DNA of 64,000 nucleotides from CAIKMD01 sp035552195 (lineage in GTDB: Bacteria; Pseudomonadota; Alphaproteobacteria; ATCC43930; CGMCC-115725). Within the stretch, counting starts at the first letter, position 1. The number at the start of each line of letters is the position of its first letter. The notes beneath the pieces are model-generated. The model was given only the letters and a program-made list of their open reading frames with translations, did not search any database and was not told where the DNA came from. The stretch lies in assembly GCA_035552195.1 (NCBI GenBank), contig DASZLU010000115.1, forward strand, positions 1 to 64,000, read 5' to 3'. The position numbers were made by a program, and so were the translations under genes. Positions 18,736 to 27,269 of the stretch are shown piece by piece.

Positions 18736-19749
18736 ATGATCCGCAGCGTCTTTTCTCTCGCCGCCGGCGCCGCCGCTTTCATGACGGTGGCGGTCGCGTC
18801 TGCCGATGAGCCGGTGCAATTGCGCTATGGCGATCCCGGCCCGACCGACGCGTCGATCCACACCGACCTGGTCGCGCCCTGGGCCGACAAAGTGAACAGG
18901 GAAAGCGGCGGCACGCTCGATGTGAAAGTGTTCGTCGGCTATTCGCTGGTCAACATGGTGAACACGCTCGACCGCGTCGCGAACGGCGTCGCCGATTTGG
19001 CGTTCTGCATCCTGGGGCCGGTCTCCTCGCAATTCCCCAAGACCCTCGTGGCGACCCTGCCGTTCGAGGCCGGGAACGCGCACGAAGCGGGTCTTGCCCT
19101 GCAGCGGCTCTACGACAAGGGCATCATCGCCGACGAATGGACCAAAGTGAAGCCGATCGGCTTCGGCGTCTTCGCCAACGCCTCCTATCACACGATCCCG
19201 CCGGTCAAGACGATGGCCGATCTCAAAGGCTTGAAGATCAGCGTGCAGGGCCGCCTCGCCAGCGAGACGCTGCAGGCGCTCGGCGGCACGCCGATCTCGC
19301 TGCCGATCAACGAAGTCTATGAATCGCTCCAGCGCGGCATGGTCGTCGGCGCAGCGATCGGCTGGCCCGCCGCGGTCTCCTTCAAGCTGACCGATCTGGC
19401 GCACAATCATGTCATGGCCTCGCTCGGCGGCGAGGCGGCGATCATGATCATGAACAACCAAAGCTACGCTAAGCTGTCGGGCAAGGCGAAACAGACGATC
19501 GATGCCAATATCGAGACGCCCTACACGAACTGGTTCAACAAGGTGATCGACGACACCGAGCACGACAACATCGCGATCGCGCAGAAGATGGGCAATCAGT
19601 CATTCGACAAGCTGCCGCCCGACGAGCTCGCCAAATGGAAGCAGCAGGTCGAGCCGGTGATCGACGGCTGGGTGAAGCGCACGCCGGATGGCGCCAACGT
19701 GCTGGCCGCGTTCCGCAAAGAGATCGCCGCCATCCGCGCGGGGTCGTGA
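18736..19749 (+). CDS. TRAP transporter substrate-binding protein (DctP family), orphan
   Basis: Periplasmic TRAP binding protein of 337 residues with a signal peptide ending near VASADEP. Family features include the D/G-rich N-terminus (LRYGDPGPTDASIH), DLKGLKI near residue 160 and SLPINEVYESLQRGMVVGA. At the position where DctP proteins usually have the carboxylate-binding arginine (K-x-R-V), this protein reads KISVQGR, with serine. No DctQ or DctM membrane gene is in the window. It follows an MFS gene by 16 bases, an unusual pairing. Confidence 0.9.
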   Translation: MIRSVFSLAAGAAAFMTVAVASADEPVQLRYGDPGPTDASIHTDLVAPWADKVNRESGGTLDVKVFVGYSLVNMVNTLDRVANGVADLAFCILGPVSSQFPKTLVATLPFEAGNAHEAGLALQRLYDKGIIADEWTKVKPIGFGVFANASYHTIPPVKTMADLKGLKISVQGRLASETLQALGGTPISLPINEVYESLQRGMVVGAAIGWPAAVSFKLTDLAHNHVMASLGGEAAIMIMNNQSYAKLSGKAKQTIDANIETPYTNWFNKVIDDTEHDNIAIAQKMGNQSFDKLPPDELAKWKQQVEPVIDGWVKRTPDGANVLAAFRKEIAAIRAGS

Positions 19750-19768
19750 CGCTGTACCTTTTCCTCTC

Positions 19769-19848
19769 CGCCCTAGAAGGCGGTACCCCTCACCCTCCCG
19801 TTGCGAGCGCAACGGGTCCCTCCCTCTCCCTCAAGGGGAGAAGGGCTC
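19769..19848. repeat. Intergenic hairpin cluster (family B, copy 1)
   Basis: Three short hairpins follow one another: CCGCC/GGCGG, CCCGTTGC/GCAACGGG (19797-19816) and CTCCC/GGGAG, in a 'CCCTCACCC...CCTCTCCC' context. Lies between the convergent TRAP and Rieske genes. A distinct family from the GCGAAAGC palindromes, with a relative at 23190. Confidence 0.7.
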
Positions 19849-21273
19849 TTACTTTGCGCCGACCGTAGCCTTCTCGGCGAGGAGCGGGCGGATGCGCTCG
19901 AGCGCGTCGGCTTCGCGCTCTTTCGGCGGCAGCGTGTCGCTGTTGATCACGACGGCGGCGGCGTCGCGGCCGAATTCGCCGAGGGAGCGCATATCGCCGA
20001 TCCCGATATCCGAGCCCGCCGGCACTTTCATCACCAGCGAGTGGCAATAGGTTCTGACCGGCGCGTTGCCGTAAAGCCGCGGCAAGGCCGGTGCCTTGCC
20101 TTCCTCGACCTCTTTGATGCCGCGCGCCAGCAGGCGGCGGAACATGACGACGCCGCGATCGGTGGTGCCCAAATGCTCGGCCTGGCGATTGGCGATCGCG
20201 CCCTGGCTGCCGACCGCGTCGTAATCGCCGGGCTCGCGCTGGCGCTCGACATAAGGCCGGTCGGCCGTCTGGCCGATGAGGTTGAGCTTGCCGACGCCGA
20301 TCGTCTCTTCCTTGATGCGGCCTTCGCCATTGGTGACGGAATTAAATCCGGTGAAGCCGATATAGAGCGAGTTGTGATCGTCGAGCGGCACGGCCCAGCG
20401 CGTCAGGAACGCGGCGATGGCGAAATCCTCGCGTCCGCCGATCATGTGCGGGCCGCCGATGAACTGCGCGACGTTCGGCATGATCATGTCGCTGGCGCGG
20501 ATGAAGACATTGTCCTCGATGCGGCGTGTCGCCGAACAAATGAACCCGAGCGGCGATTCGACGAATTCCAGCGCCGGCATGATCGCGAAATGCGGCGCGA
20601 ATTGCGCGCCGCTGACGATGACGTGGAGGAACGCGTTGTGGATCGGGTCGGCCGCGTTCTCGCTGATCTGTACCCAATTGCACGGCATCTCCAGCTTCAG
20701 CGGCACGAGGCGATTGCCGTCGGGATAGGAGAACGTGTCGTAAAGCGGAAATTCCGGCGTCAGCTCCGGCGGGCCCATATAGGCGAAGATGAGTCCGTGA
20801 TATTCGCGCAGCTGATACGCGCCCTGACAGAAATTCTGCTTGATACGACTGCTGTCGGGCTCGGCCGGCGTCTCCAGCACCGTGCCGTCGACATCGAACA
20901 GCCAGCCGTGATAGCAGCAGCGGATGCCGCGCGGCGCCGGAATGCCGAATTCGAGCGAGGTGCCGCGATGGATGCAGTGGCGATGGAGAAGGCCGAGCCT
21001 CCCGCCCTGGTCGCGGAAGATGACGAGATCCTCGCCGAGCAGGCGCCCCGCTTTCGGCGTGTCCTTGAGCTCCGACGTCATCATGAAGGGATGCCAGAAG
21101 CGGCGCAGATATTCGCCGCCGGGCGTGCCGGGCCCGACCTGGGTCAGGAAGCTGTCATCCGGTTGGGCCGGGCGCTGGTAGTAGCCGCTGTAAGGCCGGC
21201 TGCCGCGCGCGCCGCCGCCATGTTGATCGAGGCCATCATGCTGATCGGGGCCACCATGTTGATCGGGGCTCAT
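19849..21273 (-). CDS. Rieske non-haem iron oxygenase, alpha subunit
   Basis: 474 residues. Rieske ligands are C100-x-H102 and C119-x2-H122 (CIHRGTS...CCYHGWLF). The catalytic iron site is ADPIHNAFLH near residue 220. It shares the LTQVGPGTPGGEY start of its domain with the oxygenase at 41889, and these two form a subfamily apart from the other three. The N-terminus has an unusual repeat (DQHGG, DQHDG, DQHGG) encoded by three 18-base repeats. It diverges from a RidA gene. No reductase is adjacent. Confidence 0.92.
   Translation of the reverse strand: MSPDQHGGPDQHDGLDQHGGGARGSRPYSGYYQRPAQPDDSFLTQVGPGTPGGEYLRRFWHPFMMTSELKDTPKAGRLLGEDLVIFRDQGGRLGLLHRHCIHRGTSLEFGIPAPRGIRCCYHGWLFDVDGTVLETPAEPDSSRIKQNFCQGAYQLREYHGLIFAYMGPPELTPEFPLYDTFSYPDGNRLVPLKLEMPCNWVQISENAADPIHNAFLHVIVSGAQFAPHFAIMPALEFVESPLGFICSATRRIEDNVFIRASDMIMPNVAQFIGGPHMIGGREDFAIAAFLTRWAVPLDDHNSLYIGFTGFNSVTNGEGRIKEETIGVGKLNLIGQTADRPYVERQREPGDYDAVGSQGAIANRQAEHLGTTDRGVVMFRRLLARGIKEVEEGKAPALPRLYGNAPVRTYCHSLVMKVPAGSDIGIGDMRSLGEFGRDAAAVVINSDTLPPKEREADALERIRPLLAEKATVGAK
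21221..21273 (-). repeat. Three 18-base tandem repeats in the Rieske gene's 5' end
   Basis: Degenerate units of the form CATG(T/C)TGATCG(A/G)GGCCA are read on the minus strand as PDQHGG/PDQHDG/LDQHGG. They lie at the very start of the coding region, upstream of the conserved domain. Confidence 0.65.
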
Positions 21274-21317
21274 GGGCGTTTCTCCCTTATGCCGCCATCT
21301 TAGCCTATAATCCGGGT

Positions 21318-21710
21318 ATGCCAGCCGAATTCATCACCAGCCGCGCCGACGCGGCCCGCGCCCAACTCGGCAGCGATCTTGTCATCGCCGGAGGCTGGGC
21401 TTTCGCGAACAATGTGCTGCCGATCGATCCGGCCAACGACCGCACGCCCCTGCCCGAGCAGGTCGAGGCGCAGACGCGCAAGGTGCTGGCGAATTTCGAC
21501 GCAATCATCAAAGCCAAAGGCCTCAGCCGCGATCAGGTGGTTGCCGTGCGGATCGCCGTCGCCGATTTGCCGCGCTTCGAAGAGCGGATGGAGACGGCCT
21601 ATGCCGGCTTCTTCCCGGCAGGCCGTTTGCCGGCGCGCAGCGTCGTCGGCGTCGCCAGCCTGCCCCGCGGCGCGCTGATCGCGATGGATTTCACGCTCTA
21701 TCTTGGCTGA
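21318..21710 (+). CDS. RidA family protein
   Basis: 130 residues with the YjgF/RidA fold: an N-terminal GDLVIAGG-like strand (SDLVIAGGWAF), a central QTRKVLANFDAIIKAKGLS helix and the C-terminal PARSVVGVASLP. RidA proteins hydrolyse reactive imines and enamines. The active-site arginine in PARS is present, but the glutamate usually found in the last strand (VEIE) is replaced (IAMDF), so classical deaminase activity is uncertain. It diverges from the Rieske gene at 19849. Confidence 0.88.
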   Translation: MPAEFITSRADAARAQLGSDLVIAGGWAFANNVLPIDPANDRTPLPEQVEAQTRKVLANFDAIIKAKGLSRDQVVAVRIAVADLPRFEERMETAYAGFFPAGRLPARSVVGVASLPRGALIAMDFTLYLG

Positions 21711-21727
21711 TTGCGTGAAGGGTTGAG

Positions 21728-23119
21728 CTAACGCAGGTTGAGCTCGGCGCCGGCGTTCTTCGGCATGCGGGCGAAAACACCGGCGGCGGCGAGGCTGGCG
21801 AAGGCGATCACGAAATAAGCCGGGGTGATATCGCTCGGCTCGATCGTGTCATGGCCATGAAACTCGCGCGCGAGCTGCATCACCAGGGCAACAAGGCCGA
21901 CGCCGAAGCTCAACCAGATCTGCTGGGCCATCGACGCAAAACTGGTCGCGCGTGCTGTCAGCGACGGCGGCAGATCGGCATAGGCCAAGGACTGGATCGC
22001 GGTGTATTCGACCGAGCGTGACAGGCCCGCGATCCAGAGTGTCAGCAGGATCAAGACATAGGGCGTGTTGGCGCGGAACAGGCCGCAGGCGAAGATGTAA
22101 GCCGCTGTCAGCAACGTGTTGTAGATCAAGAGGCGCCGGATACCGAAGAAGCGCAGGACCGGCCGCACCATCGATTTGATCATCACCGAACCGACGGCCG
22201 AGGCGAGCGTCGTCAGGCCCGATTGGAAGGGCGTGAAGCCGAAGCCAAGCTGGAGCAAGAGTGCGAGGAGGAAAACCTGCGAGGTCGCGCCGATATAAAC
22301 CAGCGCGCCGCCCCAGATCGAGACCGAGAAGGTGCGCTGTTTCAGCAAACTGAGATCGACGATCGGCGCTTCACGAAGGCGTGCATGGAAGACATAGATG
22401 ATCCCGCAGGCCAGGCCGACGCCGAGCAGGGCAATCACCGCCGCGGTCGGCAATAGCCCGCGTCCCATCGCCTCGAAACCGAGGATCAGGGCCGCGACGG
22501 CGAAGCCGACCAGGACGAAGCCGCGCAGATCGAAACGCGGCACATCGCTCTCGCGCAGATCGGGGATGAATGCCTTCACGAGACAGACGCCGAGCAAGCC
22601 GATCGGCAGGTTGATGAAGAAGATCCATTGCCAGGAAAAATAGGTGACGATGAAGCCGCCGACCGAGGGGCCGAGCATGGGGCCGAGCAGCGCCGGGATG
22701 GTGATCCAGTTCATCGCCTGAACCAGCTCGGATTTCGGTACGTTCTTGATGACGATGATGCGGCCGACCGGCGTCATCATCGCGCCGCCGACGCCTTGCA
22801 GCGTGCGCCATACCACCAGCTCGGCAAGATCATGCGATAGACCGCAAAACAGCGAGCTGATCGAGAAGATAACGATTGCGATCATGAAGACGCGCTTGCC
22901 GCCGAATTTGTCGGAGAGCCAGCCGCTGACCGGCACGAACACTGCAAGGGCGAGGAGGTAACAGGTGATGGCAAGGTTGAGGCGAAGCGGGTCCTCGCCG
23001 AGCGAATGCGCCATCGCCGGCAGCGCCGTCGCGATGACCGAACCGTCGAATTGATGCATGAACTGCGCGCAGCCGACAATCAACGGGACGATGAGGGAAT
23101 TGCGCGACGCCATCTTCAC
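21728..23119 (-). CDS. MFS drug transporter, DHA2 (EmrB/QacA) family
   Basis: 463 residues with about fourteen hydrophobic segments. Family features include SWQWIFFINLPIGL and GGAMMTPVGRIIV, and the MFS signature GWLSDKFGGKRVF. It probably exports hydrophobic compounds by proton antiport. Start is GTG 23119 or ATG 23113; neither has a strong ribosome-binding site. It stands alone, convergent with the RidA gene. Confidence 0.9.
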   Translation of the reverse strand: MKMASRNSLIVPLIVGCAQFMHQFDGSVIATALPAMAHSLGEDPLRLNLAITCYLLALAVFVPVSGWLSDKFGGKRVFMIAIVIFSISSLFCGLSHDLAELVVWRTLQGVGGAMMTPVGRIIVIKNVPKSELVQAMNWITIPALLGPMLGPSVGGFIVTYFSWQWIFFINLPIGLLGVCLVKAFIPDLRESDVPRFDLRGFVLVGFAVAALILGFEAMGRGLLPTAAVIALLGVGLACGIIYVFHARLREAPIVDLSLLKQRTFSVSIWGGALVYIGATSQVFLLALLLQLGFGFTPFQSGLTTLASAVGSVMIKSMVRPVLRFFGIRRLLIYNTLLTAAYIFACGLFRANTPYVLILLTLWIAGLSRSVEYTAIQSLAYADLPPSLTARATSFASMAQQIWLSFGVGLVALVMQLAREFHGHDTIEPSDITPAYFVIAFASLAAAGVFARMPKNAGAELNLR

Positions 23120-23139
23120 AAGAGAATAAAAAGAACCTT

Positions 23140-23163
23140 GTCACCCCCGCGAAAGCGGGGGGC
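23140..23163. repeat. Half copy of the family A palindrome
   Basis: A single hairpin CCCCCGCGAAAGCGGGG with the GTCA flank; the second hairpin of the full element is missing. Directly precedes the family B inverted repeat. Confidence 0.6.
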
Positions 23164-23189
23164 ACGAATGCATGCATCGCGCGGAACAG

Positions 23190-23289
23190 CACCCCCTACC
23201 CCAACCCTCCCCCTCAAGGGGGGAGGGGGTTTGATCTCGGCGAGCGCAAACCCCTCCCCCCTTGAGGGGGAGGGTAGGGTGGGGGGTGA
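23190..23289. repeat. Long imperfect inverted repeat (family B, copy 2)
   Basis: Arms of about 40 bases, built from CACCCCCTACCC, ACCCTCCCCCTCAAGGGG and their complements, flank a short spacer GATCTCGGCGAGCGC. Each arm holds its own CCCCCTCAAGGGGG hairpin. The 240-base gap between the MFS and the deacetylase gene holds only this element and the half palindrome. Confidence 0.8.
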
Positions 23290-23360
23290 CAACACACCTA
23301 TCTCTTCACGTGTTTTCGCGGCGCCGCCGAATTTTTGCATCGTACTCAACAAAATTCACG

Positions 23361-24230
23361 TCAGCCTTTGCTGCCGCGATACCAATCGAGGATTTCCTCG
23401 CCGGTCCAGAAAGCGACGCCTTTATGGCCGCGCGCGTAATCGAGGAAGGCTTCGAGATATTTGATCCGGTGCGGCGCGCCCGAAATATAGGGATGGATCG
23501 CGAAGCAGAGAATCTTCGCGCGCTGCTCGCCCTCGGCATAGAGCCGGTCGAACTGGTCGCGGGCGCGGGAGAGGAATTCCTGCGCCGTGTGATGCTGCAC
23601 CATCATCATCGGAATGTCGTTGAGCTCGACGGTATAGGGCAGGGTGACCAGCGGGCCGTGCTTTGTCTGCAGCTCGGTCGGCTCGTCGTCATGAACGTAA
23701 TCGCCGACATAGTGCACGCCGGCCTCGGCCAATATGTCGGGTGTTTCTTCGGTCTCGGTGAGACCGGGGCCGAGCCAGCCTTTCGGCCGCGTGCCGGTGA
23801 AATCGCCCAAGAGCTCGAGCGAGCGGTTGATCATCGCACGCTGATCCTTCACCTGATGGATCGGCATCTGCACCAACGCATGCCCCATGAATTCCCAGCG
23901 CCGCTCGCGCGCGGCGGCGGCGACGCGCGGATAGATCTCGACCACCTCGGCATTGATCGACAGGGTCGGGCGGATGTTGTGCCGGTCGAACGCATCGAAG
24001 AAGCGCCATACGCCCACGCGCATGCCATATTCGTGCCAGCTCCAATTCGGGATATCGGGCTGGACCGCGATACCGGTCGGCGCCGGCAGGACTTGGCGCG
24101 CCATCGGTCGCTCGATCTCCCAGACTTCGAGATTGACCACGGGCCAGAGGATGAGGCGCAAACCATCGGGCAGCTTGAGAGGCGGCCGGTCGACGATGGC
24201 GGAATATTGAGCGCGCTCGCGCGGCTTCAT
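23361..24230 (-). CDS. Polysaccharide deacetylase family protein (PuuE-like)
   Basis: 289 residues of the NodB-homology family, closest in pattern to cofactor-free allantoinase PuuE and related amidohydrolases (WSWHEYGMRVGVWRFFDAFDRHNIRPTLS, then GHALVQMP and GWLGPGLTETEETPDILAE; segments given separately). ATG 24230 is preceded by GGGAGGGAAG. Members act on small amides as often as on polysaccharides, so the substrate is open. It stands alone. Confidence 0.86.
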   Translation of the reverse strand: MKPRERAQYSAIVDRPPLKLPDGLRLILWPVVNLEVWEIERPMARQVLPAPTGIAVQPDIPNWSWHEYGMRVGVWRFFDAFDRHNIRPTLSINAEVVEIYPRVAAAARERRWEFMGHALVQMPIHQVKDQRAMINRSLELLGDFTGTRPKGWLGPGLTETEETPDILAEAGVHYVGDYVHDDEPTELQTKHGPLVTLPYTVELNDIPMMMVQHHTAQEFLSRARDQFDRLYAEGEQRAKILCFAIHPYISGAPHRIKYLEAFLDYARGHKGVAFWTGEEILDWYRGSKG

Positions 24231-24361
24231 TTCACTTCCCTCCCGCGGAGTTTCCACCCAGAGTATCGCGCCGGTGCGACAAGAGCGACCCGGTCCCGGC
24301 GCGGGGGTGTCACGCGCTCGCAACAATTCTGCGCTTTTCTAGCGCCGTGCAGAGTAAAACG

Positions 24362-24811
24362 ATGACTGGTAGAAAAACGACGACCGGCCGCGACGACCGC
24401 GCCTCACGAGCGGAACGCGGCTTCACCCTGATCGAGTTGCTGGTGGTGCTGGCGATTCTCGGCATGCTGGCCGCGATCGCGGTGCCGCAAGTGCTGAAAT
24501 ATCTCGGCCGCGCCAAGACCGATGTCGTGAAGGTCCAGGAGCAGGCGCTCGGCACCAGCCTCGATCTTTTCCTCCTCGATGTCGGGCGCTATCCGACCGA
24601 TCAGGAGGGGCTGCAGGCGCTCGTCGCGGCGCCGGCCGGCCTCGGCCAATGGCATGGTCCCTATGTGACCAAGGCAAACAGCCTGATCGACCCCTGGGGC
24701 CATCCTTATGTTTATCGCCAGCCGACGCAGCAGGGCGGCGATTACGTCCTCTATTCGCTGGGCGCCGATGGTAATGGCGCGCCACCCACCGGGTCGGCGA
24801 GCAGCCAATAA
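24362..24811 (+). CDS. gspG: Type II secretion major pseudopilin-like protein, orphan
   Basis: 149 residues. The prepilin site is RGFTLIELLVVLAILGMLAA, with glutamate five residues after the cut. The GspG body follows: YPTDQEGLQALV, WHGPYV, DPWGHPYVYR and YSLGADGNG. The usual C-terminal calcium-binding acidic end (GxGxDADI) is absent; the protein stops in a Ser/Ala/Gln tail. No other type II secretion gene is in the window. The start is ATG 24362 or GTG 24347; neither has a strong ribosome-binding site. Confidence 0.88.
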   Translation: MTGRKTTTGRDDRASRAERGFTLIELLVVLAILGMLAAIAVPQVLKYLGRAKTDVVKVQEQALGTSLDLFLLDVGRYPTDQEGLQALVAAPAGLGQWHGPYVTKANSLIDPWGHPYVYRQPTQQGGDYVLYSLGADGNGAPPTGSASSQ

Positions 24812-24818
24812 GTCGCGG

Positions 24819-25298
24819 TTACCTCGGCAGCAATGGCTTCGCGCGCGCGATCCAAGCGTCGAGCCGCGGATCCTCGGCAAAGCTTTTATCGATAAGATAA
24901 AGCCCAACCGCCGGGCAGATCGCGCCCAGTTCGACCAGCACGGGCTTCAAGAGCAGATCGGGCGCAAGCAAATGCGCGGGCCCAGCGCCGAGCATGACCG
25001 GGAATGCCGTAATGCCGGCGAGCCCGTCGCTCGGGATCTGATCGAGGAACAGTTTCAGCAGACCGGTATAGGTCGCCTTGAAAGTTGGGCTGGCGCAGAT
25101 GATGACGTTGCAGCGCCGCACCGCTTCGATCGCCTCGTTCACCTTGGCGTTGCCGAATTCGAGCAGCGCCGGTCCCATCTCGATCAGGTCGAGGGTGAGA
25201 TCGGGCTCGGCGCCGGTCAGCTTCTTTGCCACCAGCACGCCGGCATCGAGCGTGCGCGATTTTGCTTTCGGATTTCCGACGACGACCGCAGTTTTCAT
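24819..25298 (-). CDS. NADPH-dependent FMN reductase family protein
   Basis: 159 residues with flavodoxin-like fold: VVVGNPKAKSRTLDAG at the N-terminus, ICASPTFKATYTGLLKLFLDQI for the flavin-binding loop and PVMLGAGPAHLLAP. SsuE and related enzymes supply reduced FMN to monooxygenases. It is convergent with gspG, leaving only 7 bases between stops. It could serve the luciferase-like enzymes of the window, but no operon link supports that. Confidence 0.88.
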   Translation of the reverse strand: MKTAVVVGNPKAKSRTLDAGVLVAKKLTGAEPDLTLDLIEMGPALLEFGNAKVNEAIEAVRRCNVIICASPTFKATYTGLLKLFLDQIPSDGLAGITAFPVMLGAGPAHLLAPDLLLKPVLVELGAICPAVGLYLIDKSFAEDPRLDAWIARAKPLLPR

Positions 25299-25368
25299 GG
25301 CGGCAAATTCTCCATCACAATGCTGGCTCTATGATTCGACAACGCCGGCAAAAATTCCAGCGCCCGTC

Positions 25369-26595
25369 TCAGCCCCACGGCCCTTTTTGCGGCGGCGGTT
25401 GGTTCGTGTCTCCCTGATCTCTATCCCAGGGACCGTGCCGATGTGGCTCGACCGCCGGCGTGTCTTGCGCCGGTGAAGGGGACGCCTCGTCGAGCGGCGG
25501 CTCGGTTTCGCTCACGGCGACGCCGCCGAGATTGCGCAGCCGCGCGATGCGATCCGGGATCGGCGGATGGGTCGAGAAGAGCCCGCTGAACCACGCGCCT
25601 TTCGGCGCCGCGATGCAGAGCGCGGAGACCGGGGAATTCGAGGGCGCGACATTGGTGTCGCCGGCTTCGAGCCGCTGCAGCGCGTGGATGAGGCCGGCCG
25701 GGTTGCGCGTCAGCCGCACCGAGCTGGCATCGGCGAGATATTCGCGCTGGCGCGAGATCGCCATCTGCACGATTTTCGACGCGAGCGGCGCGACGATCAG
25801 CAACACGACCAGCACCGCGACGACCACTAGCGTCAGGGCGATGCGGATGCCGCCGGCGCCGCCTTCGTCGCGCCCGCGCTCGCGGCGATAGCCGTAGCCG
25901 CCGTAGCCATATCCGCCCCAACCAAAGCTGTATTGCGCGATGTTGCCGAGGAAATGCGCGAGCAGCACGATGACGCCGGCCATGGCCGCGACCACCGTCG
26001 TGTAGCGCACATCGTATTCGGCGACGTGGCCCATCTCGTGGCCGATCACCGCCTGCAATTCCTGTCGCGTGCACGCCGCGAGAATGCCGGTCGTCGCCGT
26101 GATCATCGCGTGTTTCGGCGAAGAGCCGCTGGCGAAAGCGTTGAGCGCCGGCGTTTCCATCACCATGGCGCGCGGCGCTTGCAGCCCGGCGGCGATTGCC
26201 ATCTCGGCGACGACATCGATGAATTGCCGCTCGCGCGGCTCGTTCGGATTGGCGTCGCGCGCGCCGGCGAACGAGGCGAGGATCTCGGCGCCGGAGCTCA
26301 GCGTGATCAGGCCCCAGACGAGGCCCGCGCCGGCGACGATCGCCGCGCCCAGCAGCGCGCCCGGCCGAGGCGGCCCGAAGAGATCGAGCAGCACGGCGCC
26401 GGCGCTCAGCCGGCTGATTTGCTCGGGCGGCAGATTCCAGATGAGTTCCAGGATCGCGACCGCCCAACCGAGGACATAGCCGACGATCGCCGAGATCAGC
26501 AGCAACACGGCGAAGAGGATGATGGTGTTGCGCTTGTTGCGCGCGATGGCGGCGCGGAAATCCGTGTTGTAGAGCGTGGTGGCTGTATCAGACAT
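25369..26595 (-). CDS. M48 family membrane metalloprotease (HtpX-like)
   Basis: 408 residues. Two N-terminal membrane helices (about residues 20-45 and 75-105) precede the zinc motif HEMGH near residue 185. A Gly/Tyr/Arg-rich loop follows, then another membrane segment, the third zinc ligand region REYLADASSVRLTRNP, and a Pro/Glu/Asp-rich disordered tail. HtpX proteases degrade damaged membrane proteins. The lemA gene lies directly upstream, a pairing seen in many bacteria. Confidence 0.92.
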   Translation of the reverse strand: MSDTATTLYNTDFRAAIARNKRNTIILFAVLLLISAIVGYVLGWAVAILELIWNLPPEQISRLSAGAVLLDLFGPPRPGALLGAAIVAGAGLVWGLITLSSGAEILASFAGARDANPNEPRERQFIDVVAEMAIAAGLQAPRAMVMETPALNAFASGSSPKHAMITATTGILAACTRQELQAVIGHEMGHVAEYDVRYTTVVAAMAGVIVLLAHFLGNIAQYSFGWGGYGYGGYGYRRERGRDEGGAGGIRIALTLVVVAVLVVLLIVAPLASKIVQMAISRQREYLADASSVRLTRNPAGLIHALQRLEAGDTNVAPSNSPVSALCIAAPKGAWFSGLFSTHPPIPDRIARLRNLGGVAVSETEPPLDEASPSPAQDTPAVEPHRHGPWDRDQGDTNQPPPQKGPWG

Positions 26596-26629
26596 GGGCG
26601 TCAGACATGGCGGCGCCGCGGCTCGGTCA

Positions 26630-27199
26630 TCAGGTCAGGCGGACTTCCGGCACGGCTTCGGTCGCGGCGCGTTCTGTCTCGGGCACCTGATACATCGTCT
26701 CGCTGGTGAAGCCGAAGCTCGAGGCGAGCAGCACGGCGGGGAAGGACGCGACGCGGATATTCTGCGCCTGGACCGCGTCGTTGTAGTGCTGGCGCGCGAA
26801 GCCGATGCGGTTTTCGGTCGACGACAGCTCTTCCATCAAGCTCGTCACGTTCTGCTGTGATTTGAGCTGCGGATAGGATTCGACCAGCGCGAAGAGCTGG
26901 CGCAGCGAGCCGGTGAGTGCGTTCTCGGCCTTCATCGCATCGGCCGGGGTCGGCGCGCTGACCGCCTGATTGCGCGCGGCGATCACCGCGGTGAGCTGCG
27001 ATTGCTCGACCTGCATCGAGTCCTTCACCGCATTGACGAGGTTGGGGATGAGGTCGTGCCGGCGCTTCAGCTGGATATCGATCGCCGCCCAGGCGTTGCG
27101 CACTTCCTGCCGCCCGGCGACGAGGCCGTTGTAGATGCCGATGACGGCGATCGCCAACAAGACGACGACACCGACGATGATCCATAGTCCGACTGACAT
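26630..27199 (-). CDS. lemA: LemA family protein
   Basis: 189 residues. One N-terminal membrane anchor (about 4-24) is followed by the LemA helical domain: QEVRNAWAAIDIQLKRRHDLIPNLVN, split from the downstream FPAVLLASSFGF and YQVPE motifs. The function is unknown; it is membrane-anchored with a periplasmic or extracytoplasmic helical body. It lies 34 bases upstream of the M48 protease and is probably its operon partner. Confidence 0.93.
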   Translation of the reverse strand: MSVGLWIIVGVVVLLAIAVIGIYNGLVAGRQEVRNAWAAIDIQLKRRHDLIPNLVNAVKDSMQVEQSQLTAVIAARNQAVSAPTPADAMKAENALTGSLRQLFALVESYPQLKSQQNVTSLMEELSSTENRIGFARQHYNDAVQAQNIRVASFPAVLLASSFGFTSETMYQVPETERAATEAVPEVRLT

Positions 27200-27269
27200 C
27201 CAACGGCCCTTCGCGTTGCTGCGCGCGCCATATTTTATGGTGCCGCGAGCGGGGCGGCAAATCGCGGCT

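Noticed and set aside
19801..21303. 500-codon open frame on the plus strand
   Set aside because: Antisense to a Rieske gene with intact cofactor motifs, so it is a shadow.
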